Shown here: piece by piece, positions 18,777 through 30,403 of the stretch
How positions within the stretch are numbered: the stretch's first letter is position 1
How the letters are laid out: every line of letters begins with the position of its first letter
Assembly: GCF_018424685.1 (NCBI RefSeq)
Contig: NZ_QTKX01000003.1
Location: 62,001 to 126,000 of the forward strand
Source of the DNA: Mesobacillus boroniphilus
GTDB taxonomy: Bacteria > Bacillota > Bacilli > Bacillales > Cytobacillaceae
Direction: 5' to 3'
Length of the DNA: 64,000 bases
Program-made: the position numbers and the translations under genes
Notes under the pieces: generated by a model
Databases searched by the model: none
What the model was told of the DNA's origin: nothing
The model's input: the letters and a program-made list of their open reading frames with translations, nothing else

Positions 18777-19766
18777 TCATCCACGAAGATTCGCCAGATA
18801 TTCTTCTACATATTTGATAAATTGCTGAGCCCTTACATCGTTTGTATGGTAGGTATGGATGAACTCGTAGCCTGTATCCGTTATTCGTGTTCTTTCTTTC
18901 TCGTTTTCCAGGTAATACATCGCTTTTTCATAAAAATTGGATTCATTACAGGCGACAAAGTTTTCACCATCTACGAATCCCAATTCTGTAAGATCTGGAA
19001 CAGGCTTTGCCAGGAGCAGCGTTCGGCATGCAGGAGCTTCAAAGTATTTCAGTACTGGATATTGAAACTTGGACCCGCAAGTAAAGAACATTTTTGCCCG
19101 ATTTAGTTCCTTCGCATATTTTTCATTAAGATAGTTTTTTGAAGTATTCTTTGCGTAGTGTCCAGGATGATGATGAAATAAAAAGCCTTCCTCTTTCCTC
19201 ATCCGCACTAAAACTTCCTCTCTGAATGGGTACTTTCCCTGTGGAGTACCAGTCACATTCCTGCTCTTTCGTTCCCTGTCAAATACTTGCCCCATCAGCA
19301 GGAAATTAATATTCTTCTCAATCTGCCAATCTTTAAAAACCTCAGGATTGATGGCAAAGGGGAACCAGCGCAACTGATCCTTGTATTGAGGGAAAGTTTT
19401 TAGGAACGGTGACTTTGTTACAGAAAAGATTAAATCGATTTTATTTCTACTAAAAAATTTTCTTCGTTCGGCGGGGCTGTAGTGGATATCAATTACGATA
19501 CATCCTTTTGGAATTTTGGTCCTCCCTAATCCCTTTATCCTCGGGGCCAGGGGGCTGTTCCAGGCATGATCATAATGCAGAATGAAATCTGGGGTGAAAT
19601 TCAATGCAACTAAAATATCATTGATGTGGCCATCTTTATGCCAATACCGCACGTCGGCAAATTTTTCGATTGCTTTGATTGTGTCGAACTTTGGTTGATG
19701 CTTTGGTGCAGATTTGTTGAAAGACTTGATCAAAACAAGAATCTTAAGTTTTTCTTTTTCTTCCAT
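18777..19766 (-). CDS. CgeB-like glycosyltransferase (paralogue 2)
   Basis: 329 aa, clearly paralogous to the product at 12645-13616: shared YWHKDG, TKSPFLKTFP, YPFREEVL, LNEKYA, ELNR and YPVLKYFEA segments throughout. Start ATG 19766 is supported by GGAGGTG six bases upstream; the in-frame start at 19781 overlaps that site. The transferase-like donor half holds FTCGSKFQYPVLKYFEA and RTLLLAKPVPDL. Divergent from the nucleotide-sugar dehydrogenase at 19979. A duplicated transferase with diverged acceptor half would add a second, different sugar; this is inference. Confidence 0.7.
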   Translation of the reverse strand: MEEKEKLKILVLIKSFNKSAPKHQPKFDTIKAIEKFADVRYWHKDGHINDILVALNFTPDFILHYDHAWNSPLAPRIKGLGRTKIPKGCIVIDIHYSPAERRKFFSRNKIDLIFSVTKSPFLKTFPQYKDQLRWFPFAINPEVFKDWQIEKNINFLLMGQVFDRERKSRNVTGTPQGKYPFREEVLVRMRKEEGFLFHHHPGHYAKNTSKNYLNEKYAKELNRAKMFFTCGSKFQYPVLKYFEAPACRTLLLAKPVPDLTELGFVDGENFVACNESNFYEKAMYYLENEKERTRITDTGYEFIHTYHTNDVRAQQFIKYVEEYLANLRG

Positions 19767-19978
19767 GAAAAACACCTCCATATCGGTGTAAAGACTTGTT
19801 TATTTTAGCTTATTCACCCTGTTTCCCGATGCTTGGTCAATTGTCATAATTGAACGGCGGAATGGTCATTTTATTTACACAAACAAACTGCCACTACATA
19901 AAATAACGGAGAGTAATTGCCAGAAGCTTTCCATGATTTCGGGGGATTTCAGCTAAAAAGGCCAGAAAGGGTGTTAAT

Positions 19979-21256
19979 ATGAAAAATGTGACAGTTGTTG
20001 GTTTAGGAAAGATTGGCTTGCCCTTAGCCGCAATTTTTGCGAATTGCGGACATTTACATGTGTACGGAGCAGATATCAATCAAACTGTGGTGGACAAAGT
20101 GAACCAGGGGATTTCCCATGTGGATAACGAGCCGGGACTTGATGAGCTGATTGCAAAAGCTTATGAGTCCAAAACCCTGGAAGCAACAGTAAATACGTCA
20201 GAAGCGGTAAGTAAATCTGAAGTAGTAGTGGTGATTGTGCCGGTATTAACAAAGGAAAACGGCGCAACAAACTATCAATATATCGATTCTGCTGTAGAGG
20301 ATATAGCCAGAGGGATTAAAAAAGGAACGCTTGTAAGCTTTGAAACAACTTTGCCTGCCGGTGATACGAGAAACAGGTTCGGCCGGACGATCGAAAAGAT
20401 TTCAGGATTGAAGATGGGGGTCGATTTTTTCTTATCCTACAGTCCTGAACGTGTGTACTCCAACCGGATCATCAAGGACTTGTCTGCCTATCCGAAGGTA
20501 GTGAGCGGATTGAACCCCAAAAGCCTGGAGTTAGCGGCTGATTTTTATCAAAAAGGGTTAAATTGCGACATTTTACCGGTCAGCAGCCTGGAGGCAGCCG
20601 AATTTACCAAGGTTGCCGAATGCGTATATCGTGATGTGAACATCGCGCTTGCCAATGAACTTGCTATGTATGCAAGCAAGCTGGATATTGACATTATGGA
20701 AGTCATAAAAGCAGCAAATAGCGAACCATATTCGAATATTCACCTGCCGGGTGTTGGCGTAGGGGGCCACTGCATCCCTGTATATCCATATTTCTTTATC
20801 AATAACGGCCTGGATGAGGGCTTGACCACTTTATCAAGAAGGATTAATGATGATATGGCCAAGTACGCAGTGGGGATGGCAGAAAAAAATCTAGGTTCAT
20901 TAAGGAATAAAAGGGTCTTAATCTTGGGCTTGTCATTCCGGGGAAATGTGAAGGAGCCAACAAAATCATCCACATTGCTTCTGATTGATGAATTGAAGGA
21001 AAAGGGAGCAGCAGTATATGTCGATGATCCTTTATTTGAGGCAGGGGAGATTTCAAAATATGGTGTTGTTCCATTTTCAAAACAGCATGCGGAAGAAATC
21101 GAACTGATCATCCTCCAGGCTTACCATGATGAATATAAGAACATGGACTTTTCAGCATACAAAAACTGCAGCCTGGTTTTGGACGGAAGGAATGTGCTGG
21201 ATAAAGAGGCAATTATAAAGCAGGGCATACACTATGTTGGAATTGGGGTGAAATAG
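19979..21256 (+). CDS. UDP-sugar 6-dehydrogenase, UDP-GlcNAc dehydrogenase-like (WbpA role)
   Basis: NAD-dependent four-electron oxidation of a UDP-(N-acetyl)hexose to a uronic acid. NAD-binding VVGLGKIGLPLAAIFANCG is at the N-terminus. EFTKVAECVYRDVNIALANE holds the conserved Lys/Asn pair, the catalytic cysteine is in VGVGGHCIPVYPYF (C about 264), and LGLSFRGNVKEPTKSS is the C-terminal UDP-binding part. 425 aa. AAAGGGTG lies before the ATG. The GGHCIPVYP form and the three WbpB/D/E-like neighbours favour an N-acetyl substrate over UDP-glucose, but this is not decisive. Confidence 0.85.
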   Translation: MKNVTVVGLGKIGLPLAAIFANCGHLHVYGADINQTVVDKVNQGISHVDNEPGLDELIAKAYESKTLEATVNTSEAVSKSEVVVVIVPVLTKENGATNYQYIDSAVEDIARGIKKGTLVSFETTLPAGDTRNRFGRTIEKISGLKMGVDFFLSYSPERVYSNRIIKDLSAYPKVVSGLNPKSLELAADFYQKGLNCDILPVSSLEAAEFTKVAECVYRDVNIALANELAMYASKLDIDIMEVIKAANSEPYSNIHLPGVGVGGHCIPVYPYFFINNGLDEGLTTLSRRINDDMAKYAVGMAEKNLGSLRNKRVLILGLSFRGNVKEPTKSSTLLLIDELKEKGAAVYVDDPLFEAGEISKYGVVPFSKQHAEEIELIILQAYHDEYKNMDFSAYKNCSLVLDGRNVLDKEAIIKQGIHYVGIGVK

Positions 21257-21281
21257 CCGGCAATCAAATAAAATGGCAACA

Positions 21282-21316
21282 GGAAAGAGGAAATCATCTG
21301 GATTCCCTCTTATTTT
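21282..21316. terminator. Convergent terminator
   Basis: AGAGGAAATC and the ATTCCCTCT side pair imperfectly, followed by TTATTTTTTG. Confidence 0.5.
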
Positions 21317-22404
21317 TTGCTGTTATTTTTCATGAAATCATTAAAAAATTTCTCATTGAACAAGACCTGCTTGTCATCTGGCCGGTATTTTTTGGCGTTC
21401 TGATTGTGTTCAATCGATTTTTCTACATTGCCCAGTTCCCAATGGCACACGCATAGCTGAAGATTTGGATACCAAGTGGAATAAGCCTGGTTCTGGAAAC
21501 CGGCTGTGTCCTTATTCATCTGTATGGAGGTAGTATACCAGTAGATAGCTGTTTGATAATCCTTTTTGGCCTTGAAAATATCGCCGATGCGGCAGCACGG
21601 TTCAGGCCGGGGTGCATCGTATGACAGTGACTTCAGTAAAGATTCCATTTCTTCGTCCTTTTCTCCTAGATGGGCATGGCAATCAGCCAGATTCAAACAC
21701 GCTCTTATATTATCCTCCACCCAGCCTTTTTTGCCTCCAAGGAACTCATGATAGTAAATGATCGCTTTTTCATATTGCCTGTGATCGCGCAGCTCATTGG
21801 CATAATAATATAAATCCCTTGGGGTGAAGTCCTCGCCTCTTTTAATCCGCTTCTCATAGATTCTTAAATTCCTGTCAGATGAATGGCCGGTCGATTGTTT
21901 TTCATTCTTTTTATGCTCAACTGAAATATCAGAGGATAAAATATTGCCGCTCACATCAAGATATTCATGGACGGGTCCAATCCATTTGAAGTTCTTGCTC
22001 CTCTTCACCAGGCGGTTTCTTCTGTAGTGGAAAGTCGGGTTCCCGAATTCATCCCTGAGGATGACATAAATCATGGAGACAGCATCCACATTCGAATTCA
22101 GGGAGGTTTTCAGCTTTTTGAACTTTTGCTGGTCAGACGGCAGCAAAATATCGTCCGCATCAAGCCAAAGGATATAATCCATCGTGGCGTTGCTGAAGGC
22201 AAAATTCCTGGCAGCGGAAAAGTCGTCAATCCACTCGAAATCGAGTACTTTATCCGTGTACTGCCTGGCTATTTCCTTGGTCCGATCAGTCGATCCGGTA
22301 TCCACAATGACGAACTCATCACAGATATCCTGTACACTCTTGAGACAGTTCTCCAATACCTCTTCTTCATTTTTAACAATCATGCAGAGACTGATGGTGG
22401 GCAT
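21310..22404 (-). CDS. Family 2 glycosyltransferase with TPR domain
   Basis: 364 aa. The start ISLCMIVKNEEEVLENCLKS and FVIVDTGSTDRTKEIA with the DXD-like ILWLDADD near residue 86 define the GT-A domain, of the type found in SunS-like transferases that glycosylate peptides. Residues 190-340 carry TPR-like repeats (YEKAIIYYHEFLGGKKGWVE, NLADCHAHLGEKDEEMESLL, DYQTAIYWYTTSIQMNKD). AGGAGGGA precedes ATG 22404. A protein acceptor is therefore plausible, and the collagen-like protein is the obvious candidate in the locus. Last gene of the presumed glycosylation region. Confidence 0.82.
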   Translation of the reverse strand: MPTISLCMIVKNEEEVLENCLKSVQDICDEFVIVDTGSTDRTKEIARQYTDKVLDFEWIDDFSAARNFAFSNATMDYILWLDADDILLPSDQQKFKKLKTSLNSNVDAVSMIYVILRDEFGNPTFHYRRNRLVKRSKNFKWIGPVHEYLDVSGNILSSDISVEHKKNEKQSTGHSSDRNLRIYEKRIKRGEDFTPRDLYYYANELRDHRQYEKAIIYYHEFLGGKKGWVEDNIRACLNLADCHAHLGEKDEEMESLLKSLSYDAPRPEPCCRIGDIFKAKKDYQTAIYWYTTSIQMNKDTAGFQNQAYSTWYPNLQLCVCHWELGNVEKSIEHNQNAKKYRPDDKQVLFNEKFFNDFMKNNSKK

Positions 22405-22690
22405 TGATTTCCCTCCTGTAAAAGATTTTCTTCACATTTTATGTAAAGGGATAAAGATGTGAAACCTCTTCGAATCCGGATTTGGAATATAGGCCTCCCA
22501 GGCAAATACGTTAGTTTAACTAGCCCAGTGGGATGTTAAGTGGCAGACAGTTAAAATTTCCATTTCAATCAGTTTGATAAAAAGTGCTAAAGCATGGTAT
22601 AAGTGTAAAAGGAGCAGGGATATTCTGCTTTTTAATTTTGGGATTAGGAATTGGCCTGTTATCCCATTATGAGAGGATTTGAAAGAAAAG

Positions 22691-23659
22691 ATGAAAGAAA
22701 ATTTCTGGCGTGATTTACCACGACCATTTTTTATATTGGCACCAATGGAAGAAGTGACGGATGTTGTTTTTCGCCATGTGGTGAGTGAAGCAGCGAGACC
22801 TGATGTGTTTTTTACAGAGTTTACAAACTCGGATAGTTATTGTCACCCAGATGGCATCAAAAGTGTGCAGGGACGTTTGACTTTTACAGAGGATGAACAG
22901 CCAATTGTCGCTCATATCTGGGGAGACAAGCCTGAATTTTTCCGGCAAATGAGTATTGGTATGGCGGAAATGGGCTTTAAGGGTCTTGATATCAATATGG
23001 GCTGTCCTGTCCCTAATGTGACGCAGAACGGGAAGGGTAGCGGCCTGATCCGTCGTCCGGAAGTTGCAGCTGAATTAATACAAGCGGCAAAAGCAGGAGG
23101 ATTGCCGGTAAGTGTAAAGACAAGGCTTGGCTTCTCGGATTTAGACGAATGGCGAGGCTGGCTGACACACATATTGGAGCAAGACATTGCGAATCTTTCC
23201 ATTCATCTGCGTACAAGGGATGAAATGAGCAAAGTGCCTGCGCATTGGGAGCTGATCCCGGAGATTAAGAAGCTCCGTGATGAGGTGGCACCGGATACCC
23301 TTTTGACCATCAATGGGGATATTCCTGACCGACAGACTGGTTTGAAGCTTGTTGAACAATATGGTGTTGATGGGGTGATGATCGGGCGTGGCATTTTCCA
23401 TAATCCATTTGCCTTTGAAATGGAGAAGAAAGATCATAGCAGTGATGGATTGCTTGACCTCTTAAGATTGCATATGGATCTCCATGATAAATATTCGCAT
23501 TTAGAGCTGCGACCGTTCACGGCTCTTCATCGTTTTTTCAAAATTTATGTCAAAGGATTCCGCGGGGCGAGTGAATTAAGAAATCAATTAATGAACACAA
23601 AATCAACAGATGAAGTGCGTGAATTGCTTGATCAATTTGCGTCAAAGAATCTTGATTGA
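22691..23659 (+). CDS. tRNA-dihydrouridine synthase (Dus family)
   Basis: FMN enzyme that reduces uridine to dihydrouridine in tRNA. FMN-binding [17 protein letters not shown] is near the start, the active-site cysteine lies in [19 protein letters not shown], and SVKTRLGF and [14 protein letters not shown] are the remaining barrel signatures. 322 aa. ATG 22691 is preferred; an in-frame TTG at 22679 is only one base from the possible GAGAGGA site. It is a DusC-like group rather than the DusB of the folate cluster. It stands alone with its own terminator. Which uridine it modifies cannot be told. Confidence 0.9.
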   Translation: MKENFWRDLPRPFFILAPMEEVTDVVFRHVVSEAARPDVFFTEFTNSDSYCHPDGIKSVQGRLTFTEDEQPIVAHIWGDKPEFFRQMSIGMAEMGFKGLDINMGCPVPNVTQNGKGSGLIRRPEVAAELIQAAKAGGLPVSVKTRLGFSDLDEWRGWLTHILEQDIANLSIHLRTRDEMSKVPAHWELIPEIKKLRDEVAPDTLLTINGDIPDRQTGLKLVEQYGVDGVMIGRGIFHNPFAFEMEKKDHSSDGLLDLLRLHMDLHDKYSHLELRPFTALHRFFKIYVKGFRGASELRNQLMNTKSTDEVRELLDQFASKNLD

Positions 23660-23693
23660 ACGGCAAAATAAATGTATCAGTTAGTCATTATTG

Positions 23694-23728
23694 ACGGAAT
23701 CAGGTGAAACTGGTTCCGTATTTTTTTG
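23694..23728 (+). terminator. dus terminator
   Basis: ACGGAATCAG and CTGGTTCCGT pair around GTGAAA, followed by a run of seven T. Confidence 0.9.
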
Positions 23729-24119
23729 TGAAATTACCAGCAACCTTTTCGTTGTCAATTACAGGTGAGAGTGAAGGGAGAAACTTCTAAGAGAAGTAAA
23801 TGAGTATACATTCACAGAACTGTCGATAAATTTTAAAAACAGCGAAATTAATTGATACGTAATATGGTATTATTTTTTCAGAAGGTAGATGAAAAAATCC
23901 CTCAACATTACCCTCAGTATTATCCTTTAAAATGATGAAAACCATTCTGAACAACTTCGAAGCCTCGGATTTTCTTTCGTTAACATCTCTTACTCTTGTT
24001 TATTATTTCAATAAAATTCCAAAAACAACAACCGCGAAGGGAGTGATTTCACATGTAAACGACCTATCAACTTTTCTAATCTATAGCGTTTCAATTTTAT
24101 ATTTGAAGGAGGAATATTA
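23729..24119. other. Intergenic region without a supported gene
   Basis: Between the dus terminator and the small gene at 24120. At about 23877-23934 one frame reads FQKVDEKIPQHYPQYYPLK and stops, which looks like the tail of a lost proline/tyrosine-rich (coat-like) protein. A 62-codon frame at 23932-24120 has no binding site and an unlikely composition. No other signal seen. Confidence 0.4.
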
Positions 24120-24449
24120 ATGGGTCATGATATATATGGCTTAAATAAAGCAAGGGAAGAGATTGCTTATGCGCGTTTTAGCATGGGGAATCATAACGCA
24201 CTCATGCTGTACCGTTTACTTGATGCATATCAGTTCTATGCTGGAGTCAGTGGATCAGGAAAAAGTTCAATTTTCTCGTTACAACAATTAGAAAAAGCTA
24301 TGAATGGCTATAAGAAATTTTTTAATACTGGTGATTCCCCGTCTGAAAGTGATTGCACATCTTGGGATCAAAAACAAATCCTGGTTTTTATCCAAAACTG
24401 TTTGGCGACAGCACAAAAAGAAAAGAGTGTAGAAGTGTATTTTGGCTAG
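24120..24449 (+). CDS. Small conserved-looking protein of unknown function
   Basis: 109 aa, MGHDIYGLNKAREEIAYARF at the start, a glycine/serine-rich SGSGKSSIFSLQQLEKAM in the middle (not a P-loop: no following strand or Walker B) and CLATAQKEKSVEVYFG at the end. A perfect AAGGAGGA lies seven bases before the ATG, and the sequence is of normal coding character, so it is a real gene. Soluble, no signal or membrane segment. I recall similar short Bacillus proteins of unknown role but cannot name a family. Confidence 0.6.
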   Translation: MGHDIYGLNKAREEIAYARFSMGNHNALMLYRLLDAYQFYAGVSGSGKSSIFSLQQLEKAMNGYKKFFNTGDSPSESDCTSWDQKQILVFIQNCLATAQKEKSVEVYFG

Positions 24450-24599
24450 TAGTTTAAATCATTCACTGTTTGTCTTTGAATCTTTCTTCTAAATCCAACC
24501 TTTTGTTAAACCCCAATTCATCCTCATTCGCTTCTAATCATAAAATATTCCAATTATAAATACTAAATCCCTTGTCTTTTTCATAGTTATTAATGTTGA

Positions 24600-26858
<2,259 letters not shown>

Positions 26859-26881
26859 AAAATATTATAAATAGTTTATGA

Positions 26882-26920
26882 GATAGCAGACCATGAGAAA
26901 AATGGTCTGCTATTTTTTCT
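26882..26920 (+). terminator. katG terminator
   Basis: GATAGCAGACCAT and ATGGTCTGCTATT pair around GAGAAAA, followed by T-run. Confidence 0.9.
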
Positions 26921-27144
26921 GCGCAGGGGGAGTTTCCGAAAAAGCGCCATCCCCTGCATTTTTCAATCGGTATAGTGGGGGGACCTTGATTGGATAAGTC
27001 TCTTCTATTAATAAAGTGAGTCTATTCTTTTTAAAAAGGGACCTATTCTTGGGAAGAATTATCTATTAACAGGTGGTGTGAGTTTGAGGTATGATGATTG
27101 AGTATTTAGATAGTTGAAATTTTATGTATATTCAAATCTTTATA
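26921..27144. other. Intergenic region upstream of sstT
   Basis: Between the katG terminator and the sstT promoter. AT-rich, with no frame, hairpin or repeat that I can support. Confidence 0.4.
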
Positions 27145-27173
27145 TTGTAATATAATATTTTAACCTCTATAAT
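27145..27173 (+). promoter_or_regulatory. Sigma-A promoter for sstT
   Basis: -35 TTGTAA (27145-27150), 17-base spacer, -10 TATAAT (27168-27173). Predicted leader of about 110 bases; no known riboswitch seen in it. Confidence 0.65.
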
Positions 27174-27293
27174 ACATAGTATGCGAACATTTGTATTTAT
27201 ATGGAGGACATCGGTGGTTGATTAGACTTTTGTGTCTCCTGAAAACCAGCGCGAATTTTAAAACAAAATAACTTACTTGTGGGGGAAATGGCT

Positions 27294-28532
27294 ATGAAAA
27301 ATTTACTGAAGACGTGGAATCAAGTAAGCCTGGTGAAACAGATCATTGCGGGTATGTTAATTGGTATTATCCTTGCAATAACGATACCGGAATTAGCAAA
27401 GCCGGTTGCTATTTTAGGGTCTTTATTTGTAGGTGCACTGAAAGCAGTTGCCCCTGTATTAGTATTATTCCTGGTTATGTCGGCGATTGCCCAGCATAAA
27501 CGCGGACAGAAAACAAACATGAAAACGATTATTTCTTTATATCTTCTAGGAACATTTGCGGCAGGACTTATTGCGGTTATTGCTAGTTTTATGTTCCCGG
27601 TAAGCTTGAAGCTTATAGCTGGCGCTGAGGGCATGACGCCTCCTGGAAGTGTAGTTGAGGTTCTTAAAACCGTATTGCTTAACATTGTTGATAATCCTGT
27701 TAATGCTATTATGAATGCTAATTATATCGGTATTTTAGCCTGGGCAGTCTTAGTCGGCCTTGCTCTAAAAAATGCGGCTGATTCAACAAAAACAGTTATT
27801 GGGAATTTATCCGATGCAATGTCCAAGATTGTTACATGGGTGATAAAATTCGCTCCACTTGGCATCATGGGCCTTGTATTTGATTCTATTACAACAAACG
27901 GACTTAGCTCTTTGCTAGGCTATGGAAAACTACTTGCCGTTCTGATTGGCTGCATGCTTGTTGTGGCCCTTGTCGTCAATCCGCTAATCGTGTTCACCAT
28001 GATCAGGCAAAATCCATATCCGCTTGTCTTCAAATGTTTGAAAGAAAGCGGAATTACAGCGTTCTTTACTCGCAGTTCAGCTTCAAATATCCCTGTTAAT
28101 ATTAAAATTTGTGAGGAGTTAGGCTTGGACAAGGATTCATATTCTGTTTCCATTCCATTAGGCGCAACCATCAATATGGCTGGAGCCGCCGTGACGATTT
28201 CTGTTATGACACTGGCTGCCGTTCATACACTTGGCATTCAGGTTGACATTCCTACTGCTATTCTTCTAAGTGTTATGGCTGCCATCAGTGCTGCGGGTGC
28301 TTCAGGTGTTGCCGGCGGTTCACTGCTGCTGATTCCTCTCGCATCCAGCTTGTTCGGCATTCCAAATGATGTCGCCATGCAGGTAGTTGCTGTAGGTTTT
28401 ATCATCGGTGTTTTACAGGATTCTTTTGAGACAGCCCTTAACTCATCGACAGACGTTCTGTTCACGGCTGCAGTGGAATTTAAGAAATGGCGTAAAGAAG
28501 GAAAAATCATCGAAATCAAAAAAGCAGCATAA
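27294..28532 (+). CDS. sstT: Serine/threonine:sodium symporter
   Basis: Membrane transporter of the dicarboxylate/amino acid:cation symporter (DAACS) family. The N-terminal [19 protein letters not shown], the hairpin motif [14 protein letters not shown] and the discontinuous helix segment [16 protein letters not shown] are those of SstT. 412 aa with about eight membrane helices. ATG 27294 is chosen because GGGGGAA lies seven bases before it; the ATG at 27288 would sit on that site. Single gene between its own promoter and terminator. Confidence 0.92.
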   Translation: MKNLLKTWNQVSLVKQIIAGMLIGIILAITIPELAKPVAILGSLFVGALKAVAPVLVLFLVMSAIAQHKRGQKTNMKTIISLYLLGTFAAGLIAVIASFMFPVSLKLIAGAEGMTPPGSVVEVLKTVLLNIVDNPVNAIMNANYIGILAWAVLVGLALKNAADSTKTVIGNLSDAMSKIVTWVIKFAPLGIMGLVFDSITTNGLSSLLGYGKLLAVLIGCMLVVALVVNPLIVFTMIRQNPYPLVFKCLKESGITAFFTRSSASNIPVNIKICEELGLDKDSYSVSIPLGATINMAGAAVTISVMTLAAVHTLGIQVDIPTAILLSVMAAISAAGASGVAGGSLLLIPLASSLFGIPNDVAMQVVAVGFIIGVLQDSFETALNSSTDVLFTAAVEFKKWRKEGKIIEIKKAA

Positions 28533-28583
28533 TTTTACCGGAATAACATGGACTGCCAGCCTGGTGAGTATTCTCATGCACGT

Positions 28584-28616
28584 GAAGCAGGAACCGAATA
28601 GGTTCCTGCTTCTTTG
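28584..28616 (+). terminator. sstT terminator
   Basis: GAAGCAGGAACC and GGTTCCTGCTTC pair around GAATA, then TTT. Confidence 0.9.
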
Positions 28617-28813
28617 AGGTTCCGTTTATTTTTTTTAATTGTTCTAGTATTGATATTTCGCAGGTTATATGGTAACATTTCGTTAATTTAATAAATTAAT
28701 CGAGAGATTTTCATTAACTTTGTTTACACTAATAAACTTTAGCATACTGGTTAAATATCTATTTGGCCGGATGAAAAAGCATTTTATTAAACATAATAAA
28801 GTTGATAATAAGT

Positions 28814-28868
28814 AAATCGATGTATTCCTTAAACTAGAACATTAGCTTAAGGAATAGATCGATTTTTT
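28814..28868 (+). promoter_or_regulatory. Long terminator-like hairpin in the mpsC leader
   Basis: AAATCGATGTATTCCTTAA pairs with TTAAGGAATAGATCGATTT (19 bases, one G-G mismatch) around a 14-base loop, and runs into TTTTTT. It ends 16 bases before the start codon of the mpsC-like gene. No gene upstream needs it as terminator, since sstT has its own, so attenuation is possible. Bases 28617-28813 are AT-rich and would hold the promoter. Confidence 0.6.
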
Positions 28869-28884
28869 GTTTAAGGGGGATTAT

Positions 28885-29250
28885 ATGAAAAAGTCGAAAG
28901 GATCTGTTGAGTCTGATATAAGCAAGGCTATAACTCAGTGGGAAAAGGACTATCTTGGACGTGGCTCTGTTTCCGTTAAGACCGATATATTGCGGGATAT
29001 GGTCATTGTGAATTTGCAAGGGGTCTTGACACCAGCTGAATATTCCGTTTGTGAAACAAAAGATGGAATGTTAACGGTAAAGAAAACGCGTTCGGAATTA
29101 GTGGAATCAGGCTTAGAAAACCTAAAAGAAATAATTTTTGCTAACAGCGAGGAAAAAGTAAAAAGTTTTCATAGTGATATAAGTTCACGTACAGGGGAAC
29201 GAGTAATGGTATTTAAATTATATAACGACCTTGAGAAAAAATTTTCATGA
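28885..29250 (+). CDS. MpsC family protein (DUF2294)
   Basis: 121-aa soluble protein. The segments DYLGRGSVSVKTDILRDMVI, VNLQGVLTPAEYSV and the C-terminal DISSRTGERVMVFKLYNDLE are characteristic of the MpsC (former DUF2294) family, named for the MpsABC membrane-potential/inorganic-carbon system of staphylococci. The biochemical role of MpsC is unclear. ATG 28885 is preferred, with AAGGGGGA five bases upstream. It precedes the sbtA bicarbonate transporter gene, from which a strong terminator separates it, so the two may have separate transcripts but a related function. Confidence 0.75.
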   Translation: MKKSKGSVESDISKAITQWEKDYLGRGSVSVKTDILRDMVIVNLQGVLTPAEYSVCETKDGMLTVKKTRSELVESGLENLKEIIFANSEEKVKSFHSDISSRTGERVMVFKLYNDLEKKFS

Positions 29251-29293
29251 TAATAAGAGGGAGATCTTTAATAGCCTTGCGCCAGTTGAAGAT

Positions 29294-29353
29294 AAACCGA
29301 CAATTCAGTTCAATGGTTTAACCACATTGAACTCTGAAATTGTCGGTTTTTTT
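29294..29353 (+). terminator. Long hairpin terminator between the mpsC-like gene and sbtA
   Basis: AAACCGACAATT and AATTGTCGGTTT form the lower stem, AGTTCAATG and CATTGAACT the upper, with a T7 run. Its strength suggests termination or regulated readthrough into sbtA 30 bases later. Confidence 0.85.
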
Positions 29354-29382
29354 ATTGGAAAAAATAAGAAGGAGGCAGATGA

Positions 29383-30390
29383 ATGAACGAAATAATACTT
29401 CAAAATTTATTATCACCTGTTGTTTTGTTTTTTGTGTTAGGCATTCTTGCGGCGATCGTTAAATCAGATTTAAAGTTCCCCAATGGTTTAAGTGAAGGCT
29501 TAAGCATTTATTTATTAATTGCTATTGGAATAAAAGGAGGCATTGAACTTTCGCATTACTCTATAGAATCTGTACTGGCACCAATACTAGGAGCACTATT
29601 CTTAGGAATAATCATTCCTGTAGTTACGCTGGTTTTCATGAGAGTGATAAAAATGGATCTGAAAAACTCTATAGGATTAGCAGCCACTTATGGCTCAATC
29701 AGTATCGTTACCTATGGAGCTGCTATTACATTTCTGGATGAGAGCGGTACATCTTATGAAGGGTTTATGAATGCTTTGGTTGTCTTGATGGAGAGCCCGG
29801 CAATTTTAGTTTCTTTACTGTTATTAAAAATAGTAGAGAGCAAAAAAGACCTTTCGGTTTATTCCACCCGGAATTTAGGCTTTATCCCTGCATACTCAAA
29901 CTTAATAGATAAAGAAGTACTAAGGGAAAGTATTTTTGGGAAAAGTATTTTGCTTCTTGTTGGCAGCCTGTTAATAGGCTGGGCGCTGGGTGAAAGTGCA
30001 GTCCCAATGGTTAAACCTTTATTTATAGACTTATACAGCAGTGTTTTGATTCTTTTCCTTTTAAATATGGGATTGATTGCAGGGAAACGCTTGCCAGAGG
30101 TTAAAAAGCACGGGTTGAAATTACTGGCATTTGGTTTGTTTACTCCACTTTTATTTGGCAGTTTAGGTGTGCTGGTAGGGGACTTTGTTGGCTTATCTTT
30201 AGGAGGAGTTACATTAATGGGAGTATTGGCTGGAAGTGCTTCATACATTGCGGCACCCGCAGCACTTAAAACTTCAGTGCCAGAAGCAAATCCATCTATA
30301 TACCTAGGCTTATCTTTAGGGGTCACTTTTCCATTCAACTTAATAATTGGAATACCCGCCTATTATGAAATAGCAAAATGGATACAGTAA
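29383..30390 (+). CDS. sbtA: Sodium-dependent bicarbonate transporter SbtA family
   Basis: 335-aa membrane protein with about ten helices in two repeated halves. NLLSPVVLFFVLGILAAIVK at the start, FPNGLSEGLSIYLLIAIGIKG, GLAATYGSISIVTYGAAITF and GVLAGSASYIAAPAALKTS match the SbtA family (PF05982), best known as the high-affinity Na/HCO3 importer of cyanobacteria. AAGGAGG precedes the ATG. Thirteen bases downstream starts the carbonic-anhydrase-like gene. In cyanobacteria SbtA is controlled by the PII-like SbtB; no PII-like gene is adjacent here, and the next gene occupies its usual position. Confidence 0.88.
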   Translation: MNEIILQNLLSPVVLFFVLGILAAIVKSDLKFPNGLSEGLSIYLLIAIGIKGGIELSHYSIESVLAPILGALFLGIIIPVVTLVFMRVIKMDLKNSIGLAATYGSISIVTYGAAITFLDESGTSYEGFMNALVVLMESPAILVSLLLLKIVESKKDLSVYSTRNLGFIPAYSNLIDKEVLRESIFGKSILLLVGSLLIGWALGESAVPMVKPLFIDLYSSVLILFLLNMGLIAGKRLPEVKKHGLKLLAFGLFTPLLFGSLGVLVGDFVGLSLGGVTLMGVLAGSASYIAAPAALKTSVPEANPSIYLGLSLGVTFPFNLIIGIPAYYEIAKWIQ

Positions 30391-30403
30391 AGGAGAGATT
30401 ATA

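Noticed and set aside
23932..24120. 62-codon frame before the small gene at 24120.
   Set aside because: No ribosome binding site, low-complexity composition, and it runs into the binding site of the next gene.
27174..27293. Riboswitch or T-box in the sstT leader.
   Set aside because: No T-box core, specifier loop or known aptamer consensus found in the 110-base leader.
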